NCBI RefSeq assembly: GCF_028527925.1
Contig: NZ_JAPESW010000010.1
Coordinates: forward strand, 41,506-105,505
Reading direction: 5' to 3'
Length of the DNA: 64,000 nucleotides
DNA from: Cellulomonas fimi
GTDB lineage: Bacteria; Actinomycetota; Actinomycetes; Actinomycetales; Cellulomonadaceae
The position numbers were made by a program, and so were the translations under genes. Positions 6,415 through 14,850 of this stretch are shown here, one piece after another (position 1 is the stretch's first letter; every line of letters begins with the position of its first letter). The notes under the pieces are model-generated. The model had not been told where the DNA came from, made no database searches, and saw nothing but the letters and a program-made list of their open reading frames with translations.

Positions 6415-8544
6415 GTGCCCGATGCGGAACCGACGGTCGACGACCTCCTGGACCTCGCCGTCGGCGCCCTCGGCGGCGCCCGCCGCGACGGTCAGCACAC
6501 GATGGCGCAGGCCGTCGCACGGTCGCTCGAGACGGGCGAGCACCTGCTCGTGCAGGCGGGGACCGGCACCGGCAAGTCGCTCGGGTACCTCGTCCCCGCC
6601 GTCCGGCACGCGGTCCTCGCGGACGAGCACGTCGTCGTCTCGACCGCGACGCTCGCGCTGCAGCGGCAGGTCGTCACGCGCGACCTGCCGCTCGTCGCGG
6701 ACGCGCTCGCGCCGCGGCTCCCGCGCAAGCCGCACATCGCGCTCCTCAAGGGCTGGCACAACTACCTCTGCGTGCACAAGGTCGCGGGCGGCTACCCGGA
6801 GGACGAGCCGGGCACGCTGTTCGACCTCGGCGACCACGCGGGCGCCGCCGACCACCCTGCACCCGCCGGCGCCGGGCGGCGCGACGGCAGCGAGTCGCTC
6901 GGCGAGCAGGTCCTGCGGCTGCGCGAGTGGGCCGAGGAGACCGACACGGGCGACCGCGACGACCTCGTCCCGGGCGTGACCGACCGCGCGTGGCGGCAGG
7001 TGTCCGTGACGTCGCTCGAGTGCCTCGGAACGCGCTGCCCGATGATCGAGGAGTGCTTCCCCGAGCGCGCACGCGCGTCGGCGCGGGAGGCCGACGTCGT
7101 CGTGACGAACCACGCGATGCTCGGGATCGCCGCGTCGGGCTCGCCCGGGGTCCTGCCGGAGCACGACGTGCTCGTCGTCGACGAGGCCCACGAGCTCACG
7201 GACCGCGTGACCGCGCAGGCGACGTCGGACCTGTCGTTCGCGACGGTCGACCATGCCGCGCGTCTCGCACGGCGGCACGGGGGAGTGCCGACGACCGACC
7301 TCGACGCGGCCGCGCAGGCGCTCGCGGCGGTGCTCGTCGAGCTCCCCGAGGGACGGTTCCCCGACGGCCTGCCCGACGCCGCACGCGACGCGGTCGCCGC
7401 GGTCCGCGACGCGTCGCGCACGCTGCTGAGCGCGCTCAAGCCCGACTCGACGGCCGGCCGGCCGGCGGCCCCCGACGGCGGGCTCAAGATGGCGGCGTCG
7501 GCGATGCTCGCGCTCTTCGAGGTGGCCGACCGCATGGCCGCCGACCCGGAGGACAACCGGCACACCGTGCTGTGGTGCGCGCGCGGCGAGGACCGGCGCG
7601 GGGGCGTCCTGACACGCCTGCACGCCGCGCCGCTCGCCGTGAACGGGCTGATCCGCACCAACCTGCTGGCGGGGCGCACGGGCGTGCTGACGTCGGCGAC
7701 GCTGTCGCTCGGCGGCTCCTTCGACCCGGTCGCGCGCTCCGTGGGCCTCGAGGTGCGGCCCGACGCCGAGCCGGTGGGGCCGTCGCGGCTGCCGGGTTCG
7801 CCCGGGGACGACGACGCCGCGGCGACGCCGGCGGACGACGGAACGCGCACCGCTGTCGACGAGGCGGGTCCGCTCACGTGGCACGGCCTCGACGTCGGCA
7901 GCCCGTTCGACTACGCCCGGCAGGGGATCCTGTACGTCGCGCGCCGCCTCCCGCCGCCGGGCCGCGAGCCCGCGACCGACGCGCAGCTCGACGAGATCGA
8001 GGCGCTCGTGCGCGCCGCGGGCGGTCGCACGCTGGGGCTGTTCTCGTCGCGCCGGGCCGCCACCGCGGCCGCGCTCGCGATGCGCGAGCGTCTCGACGTG
8101 CCCGTGCTGCTGCAGGGCGACGACCAGCTCCCGACGCTCGTGGCGCAGTTCGCGGCCGACGAGCCCACCTGCCTCTTCGGGACCCTGTCGCTGTGGCAGG
8201 GCGTCGACGTGCCGGGCCCGGCGTGCCGCCTCGTCCTCATCGACCGGATCCCGTTCCCGCGCCCGGACGACCCCGTGCGCTCGGCCCGGACCGAGGCGGT
8301 CGCGGCCGCCGGCGGCAACGGCTTCATGTCGGTGTCGGCGACGCACGCCGCGCTCCTGCTCGCCCAGGGCGCCGGACGGCTCGTGCGGACCACGGAGGAC
8401 CGCGGCGTCGTGGCGGTCCTCGACCCGCGGCTCGTCACGGCCCGCTACGGCGAGTTCCTCGCGCGGTCGCTGCCGGGCTTCTGGCGGACGACCGAACGCG
8501 ACGTGGCCGTGTCCGCCCTGCGCCGCCTCACCGGGTCGGACTAG
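6415..8544 (+). CDS. DinG/XPD-type iron-sulfur ATP-dependent helicase
   Basis: This is a superfamily 2 helicase of 709 residues. Walker A is QAGTGTGKSLGYLVPA (about 42-57). The four cysteines of a [4Fe-4S] cluster are visible: one in YLCVHK, two in ECLGTRC, and one in EECF. The DEAH box is VVDEAHELTD, followed by the C-terminal motifs FSSRRAA, LSLWQGVDVPG and QGAGRLVRTTEDRG. Known DinG proteins unwind 5'-to-3' forks, D-loops and R-loops. The start is taken from the -10 at 6403-6408. A low-complexity acidic stretch (about 460-480) sits between the helicase halves. It follows hflX closely but has its own promoter. Confidence 0.88.
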   Translation: MPDAEPTVDDLLDLAVGALGGARRDGQHTMAQAVARSLETGEHLLVQAGTGTGKSLGYLVPAVRHAVLADEHVVVSTATLALQRQVVTRDLPLVADALAPRLPRKPHIALLKGWHNYLCVHKVAGGYPEDEPGTLFDLGDHAGAADHPAPAGAGRRDGSESLGEQVLRLREWAEETDTGDRDDLVPGVTDRAWRQVSVTSLECLGTRCPMIEECFPERARASAREADVVVTNHAMLGIAASGSPGVLPEHDVLVVDEAHELTDRVTAQATSDLSFATVDHAARLARRHGGVPTTDLDAAAQALAAVLVELPEGRFPDGLPDAARDAVAAVRDASRTLLSALKPDSTAGRPAAPDGGLKMAASAMLALFEVADRMAADPEDNRHTVLWCARGEDRRGGVLTRLHAAPLAVNGLIRTNLLAGRTGVLTSATLSLGGSFDPVARSVGLEVRPDAEPVGPSRLPGSPGDDDAAATPADDGTRTAVDEAGPLTWHGLDVGSPFDYARQGILYVARRLPPPGREPATDAQLDEIEALVRAAGGRTLGLFSSRRAATAAALAMRERLDVPVLLQGDDQLPTLVAQFAADEPTCLFGTLSLWQGVDVPGPACRLVLIDRIPFPRPDDPVRSARTEAVAAAGGNGFMSVSATHAALLLAQGAGRLVRTTEDRGVVAVLDPRLVTARYGEFLARSLPGFWRTTERDVAVSALRRLTGSD

Positions 8545-8567
8545 CCTCGGAACTGCGCCGACGTGCG

Positions 8568-8589
8568 GTGCCGGGGGTTCGACCGGCAC
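8568..8589 (+). other. short hairpin between DinG-type gene and ldh
   Basis: GTGCCGG (8568-8574) pairs with CCGGCAC (8583-8589) around an 8-nt loop, 23 nt after the helicase stop. It may be a weak terminator or processing site; there is no T tract. Confidence 0.3.
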
Positions 8590-8648
8590 CGACGCGCACC
8601 CCGACCGACCCGGGCCCGGGCGGTCGCACGACGACGCCGGAGAGACCG

Positions 8649-9650
8649 ATGACCGAGACCCCTGACCTCGACGACGCCGTGACGCCGCACGTCCCGCGTC
8701 GCCGCACGTCCAAGCTGGCGATCGTGGGGGCGGGTGCCGTCGGCTCGACGATGGCGTACGCCGCGCTCATGCGCGGCGCGGCCCGGACCGTCGCGCTCTA
8801 CGACATCAACAAGGCCAAGGTGCAGGCCGAGGCCCTCGACCTGGGCCACGGCATCCAGTTCATGCCGATGGCACAGGTCGTGGGGTCCGACGACATCGCC
8901 GTGTGCGCCGACGCCGACGTCGTGATGTTCACCGCGGGCGCGAAGCAGAAGCCCGGGCAGACGCGCCTCGACCTGGCCGAGGCGACGATCTCGCTGGTCC
9001 GCAAGGTGCTCCCGGCGGTCGTGGAGGTCGCGCCCGACGCGACCTACGTCATGGTCACCAACCCGGTCGACGTCGTGACGTACGCGTCGCTGCGGATCTC
9101 CGGCCTCCCGCCGTCGCGCCTGTTCGGCTCCGGCACCGTGCTCGACTCGTCGCGGCTGCGCTACCTCATCGCGCGCGAGACCGGTGTCGCGGTGCAGAAC
9201 GTGCACGCCTACGTCGCCGGCGAGCACGGCGACAGCGAGCTGCCGCTGTGGAGCTCCGCGAGCATCGGGGCGGTGCCGCTGCTGGAGTGGAACGGGCTCG
9301 GCGGTCGGGGCGGCGCGCTCACGTCGGAGGTGCGCGAGCGGATCGCGCGCGAGGTCGTCGACTCCGCGTACCAGATCATCGAGGGCAAGGGCGCCACCAA
9401 CTACGCCGTCGCGCTCGCCGGCTCCCGGATCATCGAGGCCGTCCTCAACGACGAGTCGCGCATCCTGCCGGTCTCGTCGCTGCTCGACGACTACTACGGC
9501 ATCTCGGACGTGTGCCTCTCCGTGCCCGCCGTCGTCGGCGCGAAGGGCGTCGAGGACCGGCTCGCCGTGCCGATGTCCGCCGACGAGCTCGCCGGCCTGC
9601 GCCGCTCCGCCGAGGCCGTCAAGGACGTCGCGCGCCAGTTCGGCTTCTGA
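8649..9650 (+). CDS. ldh: L-lactate dehydrogenase
   Basis: This 333-residue NAD-dependent enzyme reduces pyruvate to L-lactate. The Rossmann motif VGAGAVGSTMAYA (about 24-36) is followed by the coenzyme Asp in ALYDINKAK. The substrate loop GAKQKPGQTRLDL contains the QTR arrangement typical of lactate rather than malate dehydrogenases, and the catalytic His is in GEHGDSELPLW. The first 18 residues are a leader seen in actinobacterial homologues. The ATG at 8649 has GGAGAG 5 nt upstream, so it is not leaderless. The gene is probably monocistronic: a hairpin precedes it and a strong double terminator follows. An L-LDH fits a facultatively fermentative lifestyle. Confidence 0.95.
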   Translation: MTETPDLDDAVTPHVPRRRTSKLAIVGAGAVGSTMAYAALMRGAARTVALYDINKAKVQAEALDLGHGIQFMPMAQVVGSDDIAVCADADVVMFTAGAKQKPGQTRLDLAEATISLVRKVLPAVVEVAPDATYVMVTNPVDVVTYASLRISGLPPSRLFGSGTVLDSSRLRYLIARETGVAVQNVHAYVAGEHGDSELPLWSSASIGAVPLLEWNGLGGRGGALTSEVRERIAREVVDSAYQIIEGKGATNYAVALAGSRIIEAVLNDESRILPVSSLLDDYYGISDVCLSVPAVVGAKGVEDRLAVPMSADELAGLRRSAEAVKDVARQFGF

Positions 9651-9670
9651 CCTGCGGACGCTGACCCGCG

Positions 9671-9723
9671 ACCACCTCACGGCGTCGCGGCGCGCAGCGG
9701 GCGCGCGGACGCCGTGAGGTGGT
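9671..9723 (+). terminator. 16-bp perfect-stem hairpin after ldh
   Basis: ACCACCTCACGGCGTC (9671-9686) is perfectly complementary to 9708-9723, with a 21-nt loop. It lies 20 nt after the ldh stop and before the convergent Rho-N-domain gene, so it can work in both directions. Confidence 0.75.
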
Positions 9724-9731
9724 GACGCGAC

Positions 9732-9761
9732 GGGTTGCGCGGGCGCCCGCCCGCGCAACCC
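9732..9761 (+). terminator. second hairpin, 12-bp perfect stem
   Basis: GGGTTGCGCGGG (9732-9743) pairs with 9750-9761 around a 6-nt loop. It stands directly behind the 16-bp hairpin and completes a tandem bidirectional terminator between convergent genes. There is no T run, as is common in GC-rich actinobacteria. Confidence 0.75.
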
Positions 9762-9778
9762 CCCGGGTCCGGTGACCG

Positions 9779-10054
9779 TCAGTGCGAGCGCAGCGCGCGG
9801 ATGAGCTCCGCCTTGCGCATGCGCGACCGTCCCTCGATGCCGACGTCTGCCGCCTTCTTGCGCAGGTCGTCGACGGTCCAGTCGTCGTAGTCGCCCGACC
9901 TGCCGCCCTTGCGTCCGACGGAGGACCGTGACGAGCCGGCGGCGGCGTTGGCGATGCGCGCCGACTTCTCCTTGCTGTTGCCCTCGTCGCGCAGCCGCTC
10001 GTAGAGCTTCGCGTCCTTCACGCTGGGTCCGGGGTCCCGCATGCGTCCGGGCAT
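9779..10054 (-). CDS. small Rho-termination-factor N-terminal (SAP-like) domain protein
   Basis: This is a 91-residue basic protein. The C-terminal 35 residues (DWTVDDLRKKAADVGIEGRSRMRKAELIRALR) form the helix-extended-helix seen in Rho N-terminal and SAP domains, which bind nucleic acid. The N-terminal half (DAKLYERLRDEGNSKEKSARIANAAA) is a conserved short segment found in many actinobacterial proteins of this type. It is much too short to be Rho. The start ATG at 10054 has GGAGGAAC just upstream; an in-frame start 25 codons earlier lacks such a site. It lies downstream of lexA on the same strand but behind a hairpin. Function is unknown; nucleic-acid binding is inferred. Confidence 0.75.
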   Translation of the reverse strand: MPGRMRDPGPSVKDAKLYERLRDEGNSKEKSARIANAAAGSSRSSVGRKGGRSGDYDDWTVDDLRKKAADVGIEGRSRMRKAELIRALRSH

Positions 10055-10206
10055 CGTTCCTCCTCGGTCGAGGCCGGGGGCGTCGTCCTCACCCCGGACC
10101 AGCGTCGCCCGCACCTCGCGGAGTCGCACGCGCAGCGGCGCGGAGCCGAGGCGCCCGCGCGCTCCGACTCGTCGCGCCGGCGACCTCGCGGCCGCGCTCC
10201 GGGCCT

Positions 10207-10222
10207 GACCGCTCCGGCGGTC
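10207..10222 (-). terminator. hairpin downstream of lexA
   Basis: GACCGC (10207-10212), loop TCCG, GCGGTC (10217-10222) lies about 35 nt beyond the lexA stop. It is a small but perfect stem-loop that could end lexA transcription. Confidence 0.4.
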
Positions 10223-10255
10223 GGCGGGTGTGCGCCCTTCGGTGGGCCGTCGGCG

Positions 10256-11017
10256 TCAGAGGCTGCGCAGGACGGAGACCACCCGGCCGAGGATGGTCGC
10301 CTCGTCGCCGACGATGGGCGCGTAGGCGGTGTTGTGCGGCATGAGCCACACGTGCCCGTCCGCGCGGCGCAGGGTCTTGACGGTCGCCTCGCCGTCGATC
10401 ATCGCGGCGACGATCTCGCCGTTCTCGGCGACCGGCTGCCGGCGCACGACGACCCAGTCGCCGTCGCAGATGGCCGCGTCGATCATCGAGTCGCCCGCGA
10501 CGCGGAGCAGGAAGAGCTCACCGTCGCCCACGAGCTGGCGGGGCAGCGGGAAGACGTCCTCCACGACCTGCTCGGCGAGGATCGGCCCGCCGGCGGCGAT
10601 GCGACCGACCACCGGCACGTACGAGGGGCTCGGGACCCGCTCGTCCTCCGTGCCTACCGGGGCCGAGAACGGCGTGCGGGTGCCGTCGGGCGCGGTCCAC
10701 GTCGACACGCCCCGGGAGTCGTCCGGGTGGACGACCTCGATCGCGCGCGGGCGGTTCGGGTCGCGCCGCAGGTAGCCCTTGCGCTCGAGCGCGGTGAGCT
10801 GGTGCTTGACGCTGGACGGGCTCGTGAGGCCGACCGCCTCGCCGATCTCGCGCATGCTCGGCGGGTACCCGCGCGACTCCACCGACGCGCGGATGGTGTC
10901 GAGGACGAGCCGCTGTCGTGCGGTGAGGCCGTCCGGGCCGTCCGGCCCGTCGGGGAGGGCGTGGACGCTCGCCACCCGGTCCCGTGTGCCGGTCGTGGTG
11001 TCCCCGCTCGTGCTCAC
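10256..11017 (-). CDS. lexA: SOS repressor LexA
   Basis: LexA represses DNA-damage genes and self-cleaves when stimulated by RecA filaments. The 253-residue protein has an N-terminal winged HTH ([38 protein letters not shown], about 31-83) and a C-terminal S24 peptidase domain. The scissile bond is Ala142-Gly143 (GRIAAGGP), the nucleophile Ser177 (GDSMIDA) and the general base Lys214 (ATVKTLR). I choose the GTG at 11017, which has AGGAGG 7 nt upstream; an ATG 19 codons earlier lacks one. The 30-residue leader before the HTH is typical of actinobacteria. It is divergent from the LysM gene at 11281, and a LexA box overlaps its own -35, indicating autorepression. Confidence 0.97.
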   Translation of the reverse strand: MSTSGDTTTGTRDRVASVHALPDGPDGPDGLTARQRLVLDTIRASVESRGYPPSMREIGEAVGLTSPSSVKHQLTALERKGYLRRDPNRPRAIEVVHPDDSRGVSTWTAPDGTRTPFSAPVGTEDERVPSPSYVPVVGRIAAGGPILAEQVVEDVFPLPRQLVGDGELFLLRVAGDSMIDAAICDGDWVVVRRQPVAENGEIVAAMIDGEATVKTLRRADGHVWLMPHNTAYAPIVGDEATILGRVVSVLRSL

Positions 11018-11148
11018 TGCAGCCCTCCTGACGTCGTCGGCCGGTCGCCGCCTGCTCGGTGCGGACGTGCGCACCCCTGCTGACGTGCCGCGGGACTGCC
11101 GGTCGGGGGCGATGTCAGTGGTCGGTGGTGCGCTTGTCCTGCGCGGCC

Positions 11149-11177
11149 AGCCTAGGGAGTGCGAGCAGCGAGATCAA
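11149..11177 (-). promoter_or_regulatory. lexA promoter
   Basis: On the minus strand, -35 TTGATC (11172-11177) and -10 TAGGCT (11149-11154) are separated by 17 nt. The start codon is 132 nt downstream of the -10. The upstream end of the -35 overlaps the LexA box at 11176-11187. Confidence 0.65.
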
Positions 11178-11187
11178 ACATCTGTTC
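11176..11187. promoter_or_regulatory. LexA (SOS) box at the lexA promoter
   Basis: AAACATCTGTTC matches the actinobacterial SOS operator GAAC-N4-GTTC with one mismatch (A for the first G). It overlaps the lexA -35, as expected for autoregulation. Confidence 0.7.
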
Positions 11188-11243
11188 GATCTTCTCTGGA
11201 CGCGTGTCGCACCCTGGTGGTAGACATCGTACAGACGTTCGAC

Positions 11244-11255
11244 GAACAGGCGTTC
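11244..11255. promoter_or_regulatory. LexA (SOS) box upstream of the LysM gene
   Basis: GAACAGGCGTTC is an exact GAAC-N4-GTTC operator. It lies 26 nt before the ATG at 11281, so LexA binding would block expression of the LysM protein. Confidence 0.8.
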
Positions 11256-11280
11256 GAACACGACGGAGCGGAGAGACGAC

Positions 11281-11754
11281 ATGAGCGCTGCGGTGCTGTC
11301 GCCGGCGCGGCCGGGAGCGGTGCGTCCGGACCTGCGGGTCGTGCGGTCGTCGGCGGTCCCGGTGTCGCGCGGTGCGCGGCGCGGCGAGCCCGCCGTCGCC
11401 CGCGGGCGAGACGGGTCGGGCTCCGCGCGCGACGACCGGCTCGTCGCGGGATCCCGTCCTGCGCCCCTCGTGCTGACCGCGCGCGGTCGCCTGGTCGTCG
11501 TGGTGCTGGGCCTCCTGCTCGCGATCGGGGTCTCGGCGATCGCGGCGAAGGCGACGGCCGACGGTCCGTCGAGCTCGGCGGTCGAGGTCACGCGGCACGT
11601 CGTCCTCGAGGGCGAGACGATGTGGGGCCTGGCTGCCCAGGTCGCGAGCCCGGGTGAGGACGTCCGGGACGTCGTGCTCGAGCTCGTCCGTCTCAACGAC
11701 CTGCCGAGCGCAGGCCTCATGGCGGGCCAGGAGATCCTGCTGCCCCGCTCGTGA
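11281..11754 (+). CDS. LexA-regulated LysM membrane protein (Rv2719c/ChiZ position)
   Basis: This 157-residue protein has a basic disordered N-terminus (1-62), one transmembrane helix (LVVVVLGLLLAIGVSAIAA, about 72-90) and a C-terminal LysM domain (VVLEGETMWGLAAQV...RLNDLPSAGLMAGQEILLP, about 106-155) on the outer side, which binds peptidoglycan. Gene position next to lexA, the LysM domain and the LexA box all match the SOS-induced cell-division inhibitor Rv2719c (ChiZ) of Mycobacterium and DivS-like proteins of other actinobacteria. Halting division during DNA damage is therefore the likely role, by analogy. A modest ribosome site (GGAGAG) precedes the ATG. A hairpin pair follows. Confidence 0.85.
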   Translation: MSAAVLSPARPGAVRPDLRVVRSSAVPVSRGARRGEPAVARGRDGSGSARDDRLVAGSRPAPLVLTARGRLVVVVLGLLLAIGVSAIAAKATADGPSSSAVEVTRHVVLEGETMWGLAAQVASPGEDVRDVVLELVRLNDLPSAGLMAGQEILLPRS

Positions 11755-11850
11755 GCCGGGCCGTGCCCGTGGGGAAGGCGGGCACCGCGGTGCCGGGCAC
11801 CGTCGCGCGACACGGCATCGCGCGGACCGAGGTAGGTCGGTCCGAGGCCC

Positions 11851-11898
11851 GGGACGCGAGCGTCCCGACGGAGGCGGCCGCGAGCAGCGGCCGCCTCC
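11851..11898 (+). terminator. double hairpin in the 325-nt gap before nrdR
   Basis: GGGACG-CGAG-CGTCCC (11851-11866) is followed at once by a 12-bp perfect stem, GGAGGCGGCCGC (11870-11881) with 11887-11898 and a 5-nt loop. The pair follows the LysM gene and precedes the nrdR promoter. I see no gene in the rest of 11755-12079. Confidence 0.65.
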
Positions 11899-11987
11899 GT
11901 GCGTGGTCCGGGCACGCACCCGGAGTGGGCGGGCGACGTACCTCGCGCCGAGCGACGCGGTCGGACGAGTGGTGGAGAGCATGTGCC

Positions 11988-12017
11988 TTGCGACGCCGTG
12001 GGGCGGTGTCCTAGCGT
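11988..12017 (+). promoter_or_regulatory. nrdR promoter
   Basis: -35 TTGCGA (11988-11993), 18-nt spacer, -10 TAGCGT (12012-12017). The leader then carries GCGAGGAG about 8 nt before the GTG at 12080. No clear NrdR box was found here. Confidence 0.5.
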
Positions 12018-12079
12018 CGCCGGGACGAGGACGAGCGGGGCAGGCGCCTCGCTGCCCCTGACAGCGAGGAGACATCGCG

Positions 12080-12607
12080 GTGCACTGCCCGTTCTGCCGA
12101 CACCCGGACTCCCGCGTCGTCGACTCCCGCACGTCGGACGACGGCGCGTCGATCCGTCGCCGGCGCCAGTGCCCGCAGTGCAACCGCCGGTTCACGACGG
12201 TCGAGACCGCGAGCCTCTCCGTGGTCAAGCGCTCCGGCGTCACCGAGCCGTTCAGCCGCGAGAAGATCGCGAACGGCGTCCGCAAGGCCTGCCAGGGACG
12301 CCCCGTGAGCGAGGACGACCTCGCACTGCTCGCGCAGCGCGTCGAGGAGACGCTGCGGGCGTCCGGCTCGGCGGAGATCGACGCCTACGAGATCGGGCTC
12401 GCGATCCTGGGACCGCTGCGCGAGCTCGACGAGGTGGCCTACCTCCGGTTCGCGAGCGTGTACCAGGCGTTCGACTCGCTCGAGGACTTCGAGGCGGCCA
12501 TCACGGTGCTGCGCGCGGACCGCGAGGGGCGGGTCGGCGACGACGACCGGGGCGCCGACGCGATCGCCTCCGGTGCGGACCCGGCCACGCCGGCCCCGAC
12601 CGCCTGA
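12080..12607 (+). CDS. nrdR: transcriptional repressor NrdR
   Basis: NrdR senses (d)ATP and represses ribonucleotide reductase genes. The 175-residue protein has a zinc ribbon at the N-terminus (CPFC at 3-6 and CPQC about 31-34, with RRRRQ and RRF DNA-contact residues), then an ATP-cone ([24 protein letters not shown] through SVYQAF, about 49-135). The C-terminal 25 residues are a disordered extension beyond the usual 150-155 residues. The GTG start matches the family N-terminus (MxCPFC). It has its own promoter and stands next to the LysM gene and lexA, a neighbourhood conserved in actinobacteria. Its targets (nrd genes) are not in this window. Confidence 0.96.
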   Translation: MHCPFCRHPDSRVVDSRTSDDGASIRRRRQCPQCNRRFTTVETASLSVVKRSGVTEPFSREKIANGVRKACQGRPVSEDDLALLAQRVEETLRASGSAEIDAYEIGLAILGPLRELDEVAYLRFASVYQAFDSLEDFEAAITVLRADREGRVGDDDRGADAIASGADPATPAPTA

Positions 12608-12765
12608 GCTCACGTCCCGTCCGCGCGATGCGCGCGCTGCCTCGCCCGATCCGGAGGGCCGGCGGTTGCCCCCCGACGGTCGCCCCGGTCGACGCGGTCC
12701 GCAGCCGACGCGGTCCGGCGTCGGGTCGCACGCCGCACGCGAGCGAGGCACCGCTGCTCGTCACG

Positions 12766-12771
12766 TAGGTT
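12766..12771 (+). promoter_or_regulatory. -10 element of leaderless S9 peptidase gene
   Basis: TAGGTT ends 6 nt before the GTG at 12778. There is no Shine-Dalgarno sequence. Confidence 0.6.
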
Positions 12772-12777
12772 CGTCCG

Positions 12778-14805
12778 GTGACGCCTGACGACCTCCCCCT
12801 GCTCTCCGTCCCCTCCGCTCCCGCCGTGCTGCCCGACGGGTCCGCCGCGATCGTCGCGGTGACGCACCCCGACCTCGAGACCGACGAGTACGCGGGCCAG
12901 CTCTGGCTCGTCCCGCTCGGCTCGGAGGCGGCGCCGGGGCGGCTGACGCGAGGGCACCGCGACACGTCGCCCGACGTGTCGCCCGACGGCCGCTGGGTGG
13001 CGTTCTGCCGTGCGGAGCCGAAGGGCAGGCCCCAGCTGTACGTCGTCGAGGCGACGGGCGGCGAGCCCGTGCGCCTGACGGACGCGCCGCTGGGGGTGTC
13101 CGCACCCCGGTTCTCGCCGGACGGCCGCCGCGTCGCGTACCTCGCGCGCGTCCCCGAGGACGGCCGCTACGTGGCGGGTGGCGACCCCGCGGCAGAGCCC
13201 GCCCGCCACATCACGTCGTTCCGGTACCGCGGCGACGGCGTCGGGTTCGAACGGGACAAGCGTCAGCACGTCTTCGTCGTCGACGTGCCGTTCACCGCCG
13301 ACGTGCCGGCGCAGCTCGACGCGACGTCGCAGGTCCCGGACGCCACGGCCCTCACGCGCGGTGACGCGGAGGTGCGCGGGGCGCGGTGGCTCCCGTCGGG
13401 CGACGCGCTGGTCGCGGTCGTGGCACGGCATGCCGCGCGCGAGGAGGACCTGCGGCGGGACGCGGTTCTGGTGCCGGCGGGTTCGTCGGCGACGGACGTC
13501 CTCGACCTCGTGCCCGTGACGGACGCGGACCGGGGGAGCGCGCTGGCTGTCGAGGTCGCCGTACCGTCGACGGACGGCGCGTCGGTGTGGCTCCTCGCGT
13601 CCGACCTCGGTGACTCCGGCCGCGACTTCGTCGCCGCCCACCTCGGGCTGTTCCGCGTCGGTCTGCCGGTCGCCGGGGAGGCGCCGACGGCTCCGACCCG
13701 CCTGACCGACGCCGACTCCGTCGACCTCGACCTCGGCGTGCTCGCGGAGTCGCCCGACGGTCCGCTCGTGGGCGTCCAGCACCGCGGTGCAGTGCACCTC
13801 GCCCGCGTCGGGGCGGACGGCTCGCTGGTCACGCTCCTCGGAGGGCGGCACGTGGTGTCGGGTGCGGCCGTCGCCGCGGGAGCCCCGTCGTCCGCGGTCG
13901 TCACGGCGGCAAGCCCCACGTCGGCGGGGGACGTCCTGACCGTCCCGCTCGGCGAGGAAGGCGCCGTCACGTCGCGCACGGACCTGTCGTCGCGCCTGCG
14001 GGCGACCGGGCTGCGCGAGCCGCGCGAGCTGGAGACGTCCGCCCCGGACGGCTACCCGGTGCACGGCTGGGTCGTCACGCCGGACCCGGAGCGGCACGGT
14101 ACGGGCCCGTACCCGACGATCCTCATGATCCACGGCGGGCCGCACGCGCAGTACACGCACGCGGTGTTCGACGAGGTGCAGGTGCTCGCCGCCGCGGGGT
14201 GGGCGGTCGTGCTGGGCAACCCGCGCGGCTCGTCGGGCTACGGGCGCGCGCACGGGCGGGCGATCCACCGCGCGTTCGGGACCGTCGACACGGACGACGT
14301 GCTCGCGCTCCTCGAGGCGGCGTCGGCGCTGCCCGAGATCGACGGGGAGCGTGTCGGCGTCATGGGCGGGTCCTACGGCGGCTACCTGACGGCGTGGCTG
14401 ACCACGCGGACCGACCGGTTCGCGGCGGCCATCGTCGAGCGCGGGTTCCTCGACCCGGTGAGCTTCGTCGGGTCGAGCGACATCGGGTGGTTCTTCGGGC
14501 TCGAGTACCTGGGCGACGCCGGCGACGACGACGGAGCGCGTGCGGTCGCCGCGCAGTCGCCGATGGCGCACGTGGGCGAGGTCCGGACGCCGACGCTCGT
14601 GATCCACTCGGAGCAGGACTGGCGGTGCCCGGTCGAGCAGGGTCAGCGGTGGTTCGTCGAGCTGCGCCGCCGCGGCGTCGAGGCGGAGCTCCTGCTGTTC
14701 CCGGGCGAGGGGCACGAGCTCACGCGGTCGGGACGCCCGCGCCACCGCCAGCAGCGGTTCGAGCACGTGCTCGCGTGGTGGTCCCGGCACCTGCCGGCGT
14801 CCTGA
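12778..14805 (+). CDS. S9 family (prolyl oligopeptidase / acylaminoacyl-peptidase type) peptidase
   Basis: This 675-residue cytosolic serine peptidase has an N-terminal beta-propeller (residues 20-410, with repeated blocks such as SPDVSPDGRWVAFCR and APRFSPDGRRVAYLAR) that gates access, and a C-terminal alpha/beta hydrolase domain (about 415-670). The nucleophile Ser is in GGSYGGY (about residue 530), the Asp in HSEQDWRCP and the His in GEGHELTRSG. An oxyanion block HGGPHAQY is present. The family cleaves short peptides, including N-acyl or X-Pro substrates; the exact specificity is not predictable. The GTG start is fixed by the leaderless -10. No signal peptide. The stop codon sits inside a 10-bp tandem repeat (14801-14840). 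Confidence 0.9.
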   Translation: MTPDDLPLLSVPSAPAVLPDGSAAIVAVTHPDLETDEYAGQLWLVPLGSEAAPGRLTRGHRDTSPDVSPDGRWVAFCRAEPKGRPQLYVVEATGGEPVRLTDAPLGVSAPRFSPDGRRVAYLARVPEDGRYVAGGDPAAEPARHITSFRYRGDGVGFERDKRQHVFVVDVPFTADVPAQLDATSQVPDATALTRGDAEVRGARWLPSGDALVAVVARHAAREEDLRRDAVLVPAGSSATDVLDLVPVTDADRGSALAVEVAVPSTDGASVWLLASDLGDSGRDFVAAHLGLFRVGLPVAGEAPTAPTRLTDADSVDLDLGVLAESPDGPLVGVQHRGAVHLARVGADGSLVTLLGGRHVVSGAAVAAGAPSSAVVTAASPTSAGDVLTVPLGEEGAVTSRTDLSSRLRATGLREPRELETSAPDGYPVHGWVVTPDPERHGTGPYPTILMIHGGPHAQYTHAVFDEVQVLAAAGWAVVLGNPRGSSGYGRAHGRAIHRAFGTVDTDDVLALLEAASALPEIDGERVGVMGGSYGGYLTAWLTTRTDRFAAAIVERGFLDPVSFVGSSDIGWFFGLEYLGDAGDDDGARAVAAQSPMAHVGEVRTPTLVIHSEQDWRCPVEQGQRWFVELRRRGVEAELLLFPGEGHELTRSGRPRHRQQRFEHVLAWWSRHLPAS

Positions 14806-14840
14806 GCGTCCCTGAGCGTCCCTGAGCGTCCCTGAGCGCC
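14801..14840 (+). repeat. 10-bp tandem repeat, four copies, spanning the stop codon
   Basis: CCTGAGCGTC is repeated three times and followed by CCTGAGCGCC. The TGA of the S9 peptidase gene (14803-14805) is in the first copy; each further copy carries another TGA. Confidence 0.85.
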
Positions 14841-14850
14841 CGGGGCGGCG

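Noticed and set aside
11755..12079. Search for an NrdR box before nrdR
   Set aside because: No ACACWATATATWGTGT-like site is present; only a promoter and hairpins.
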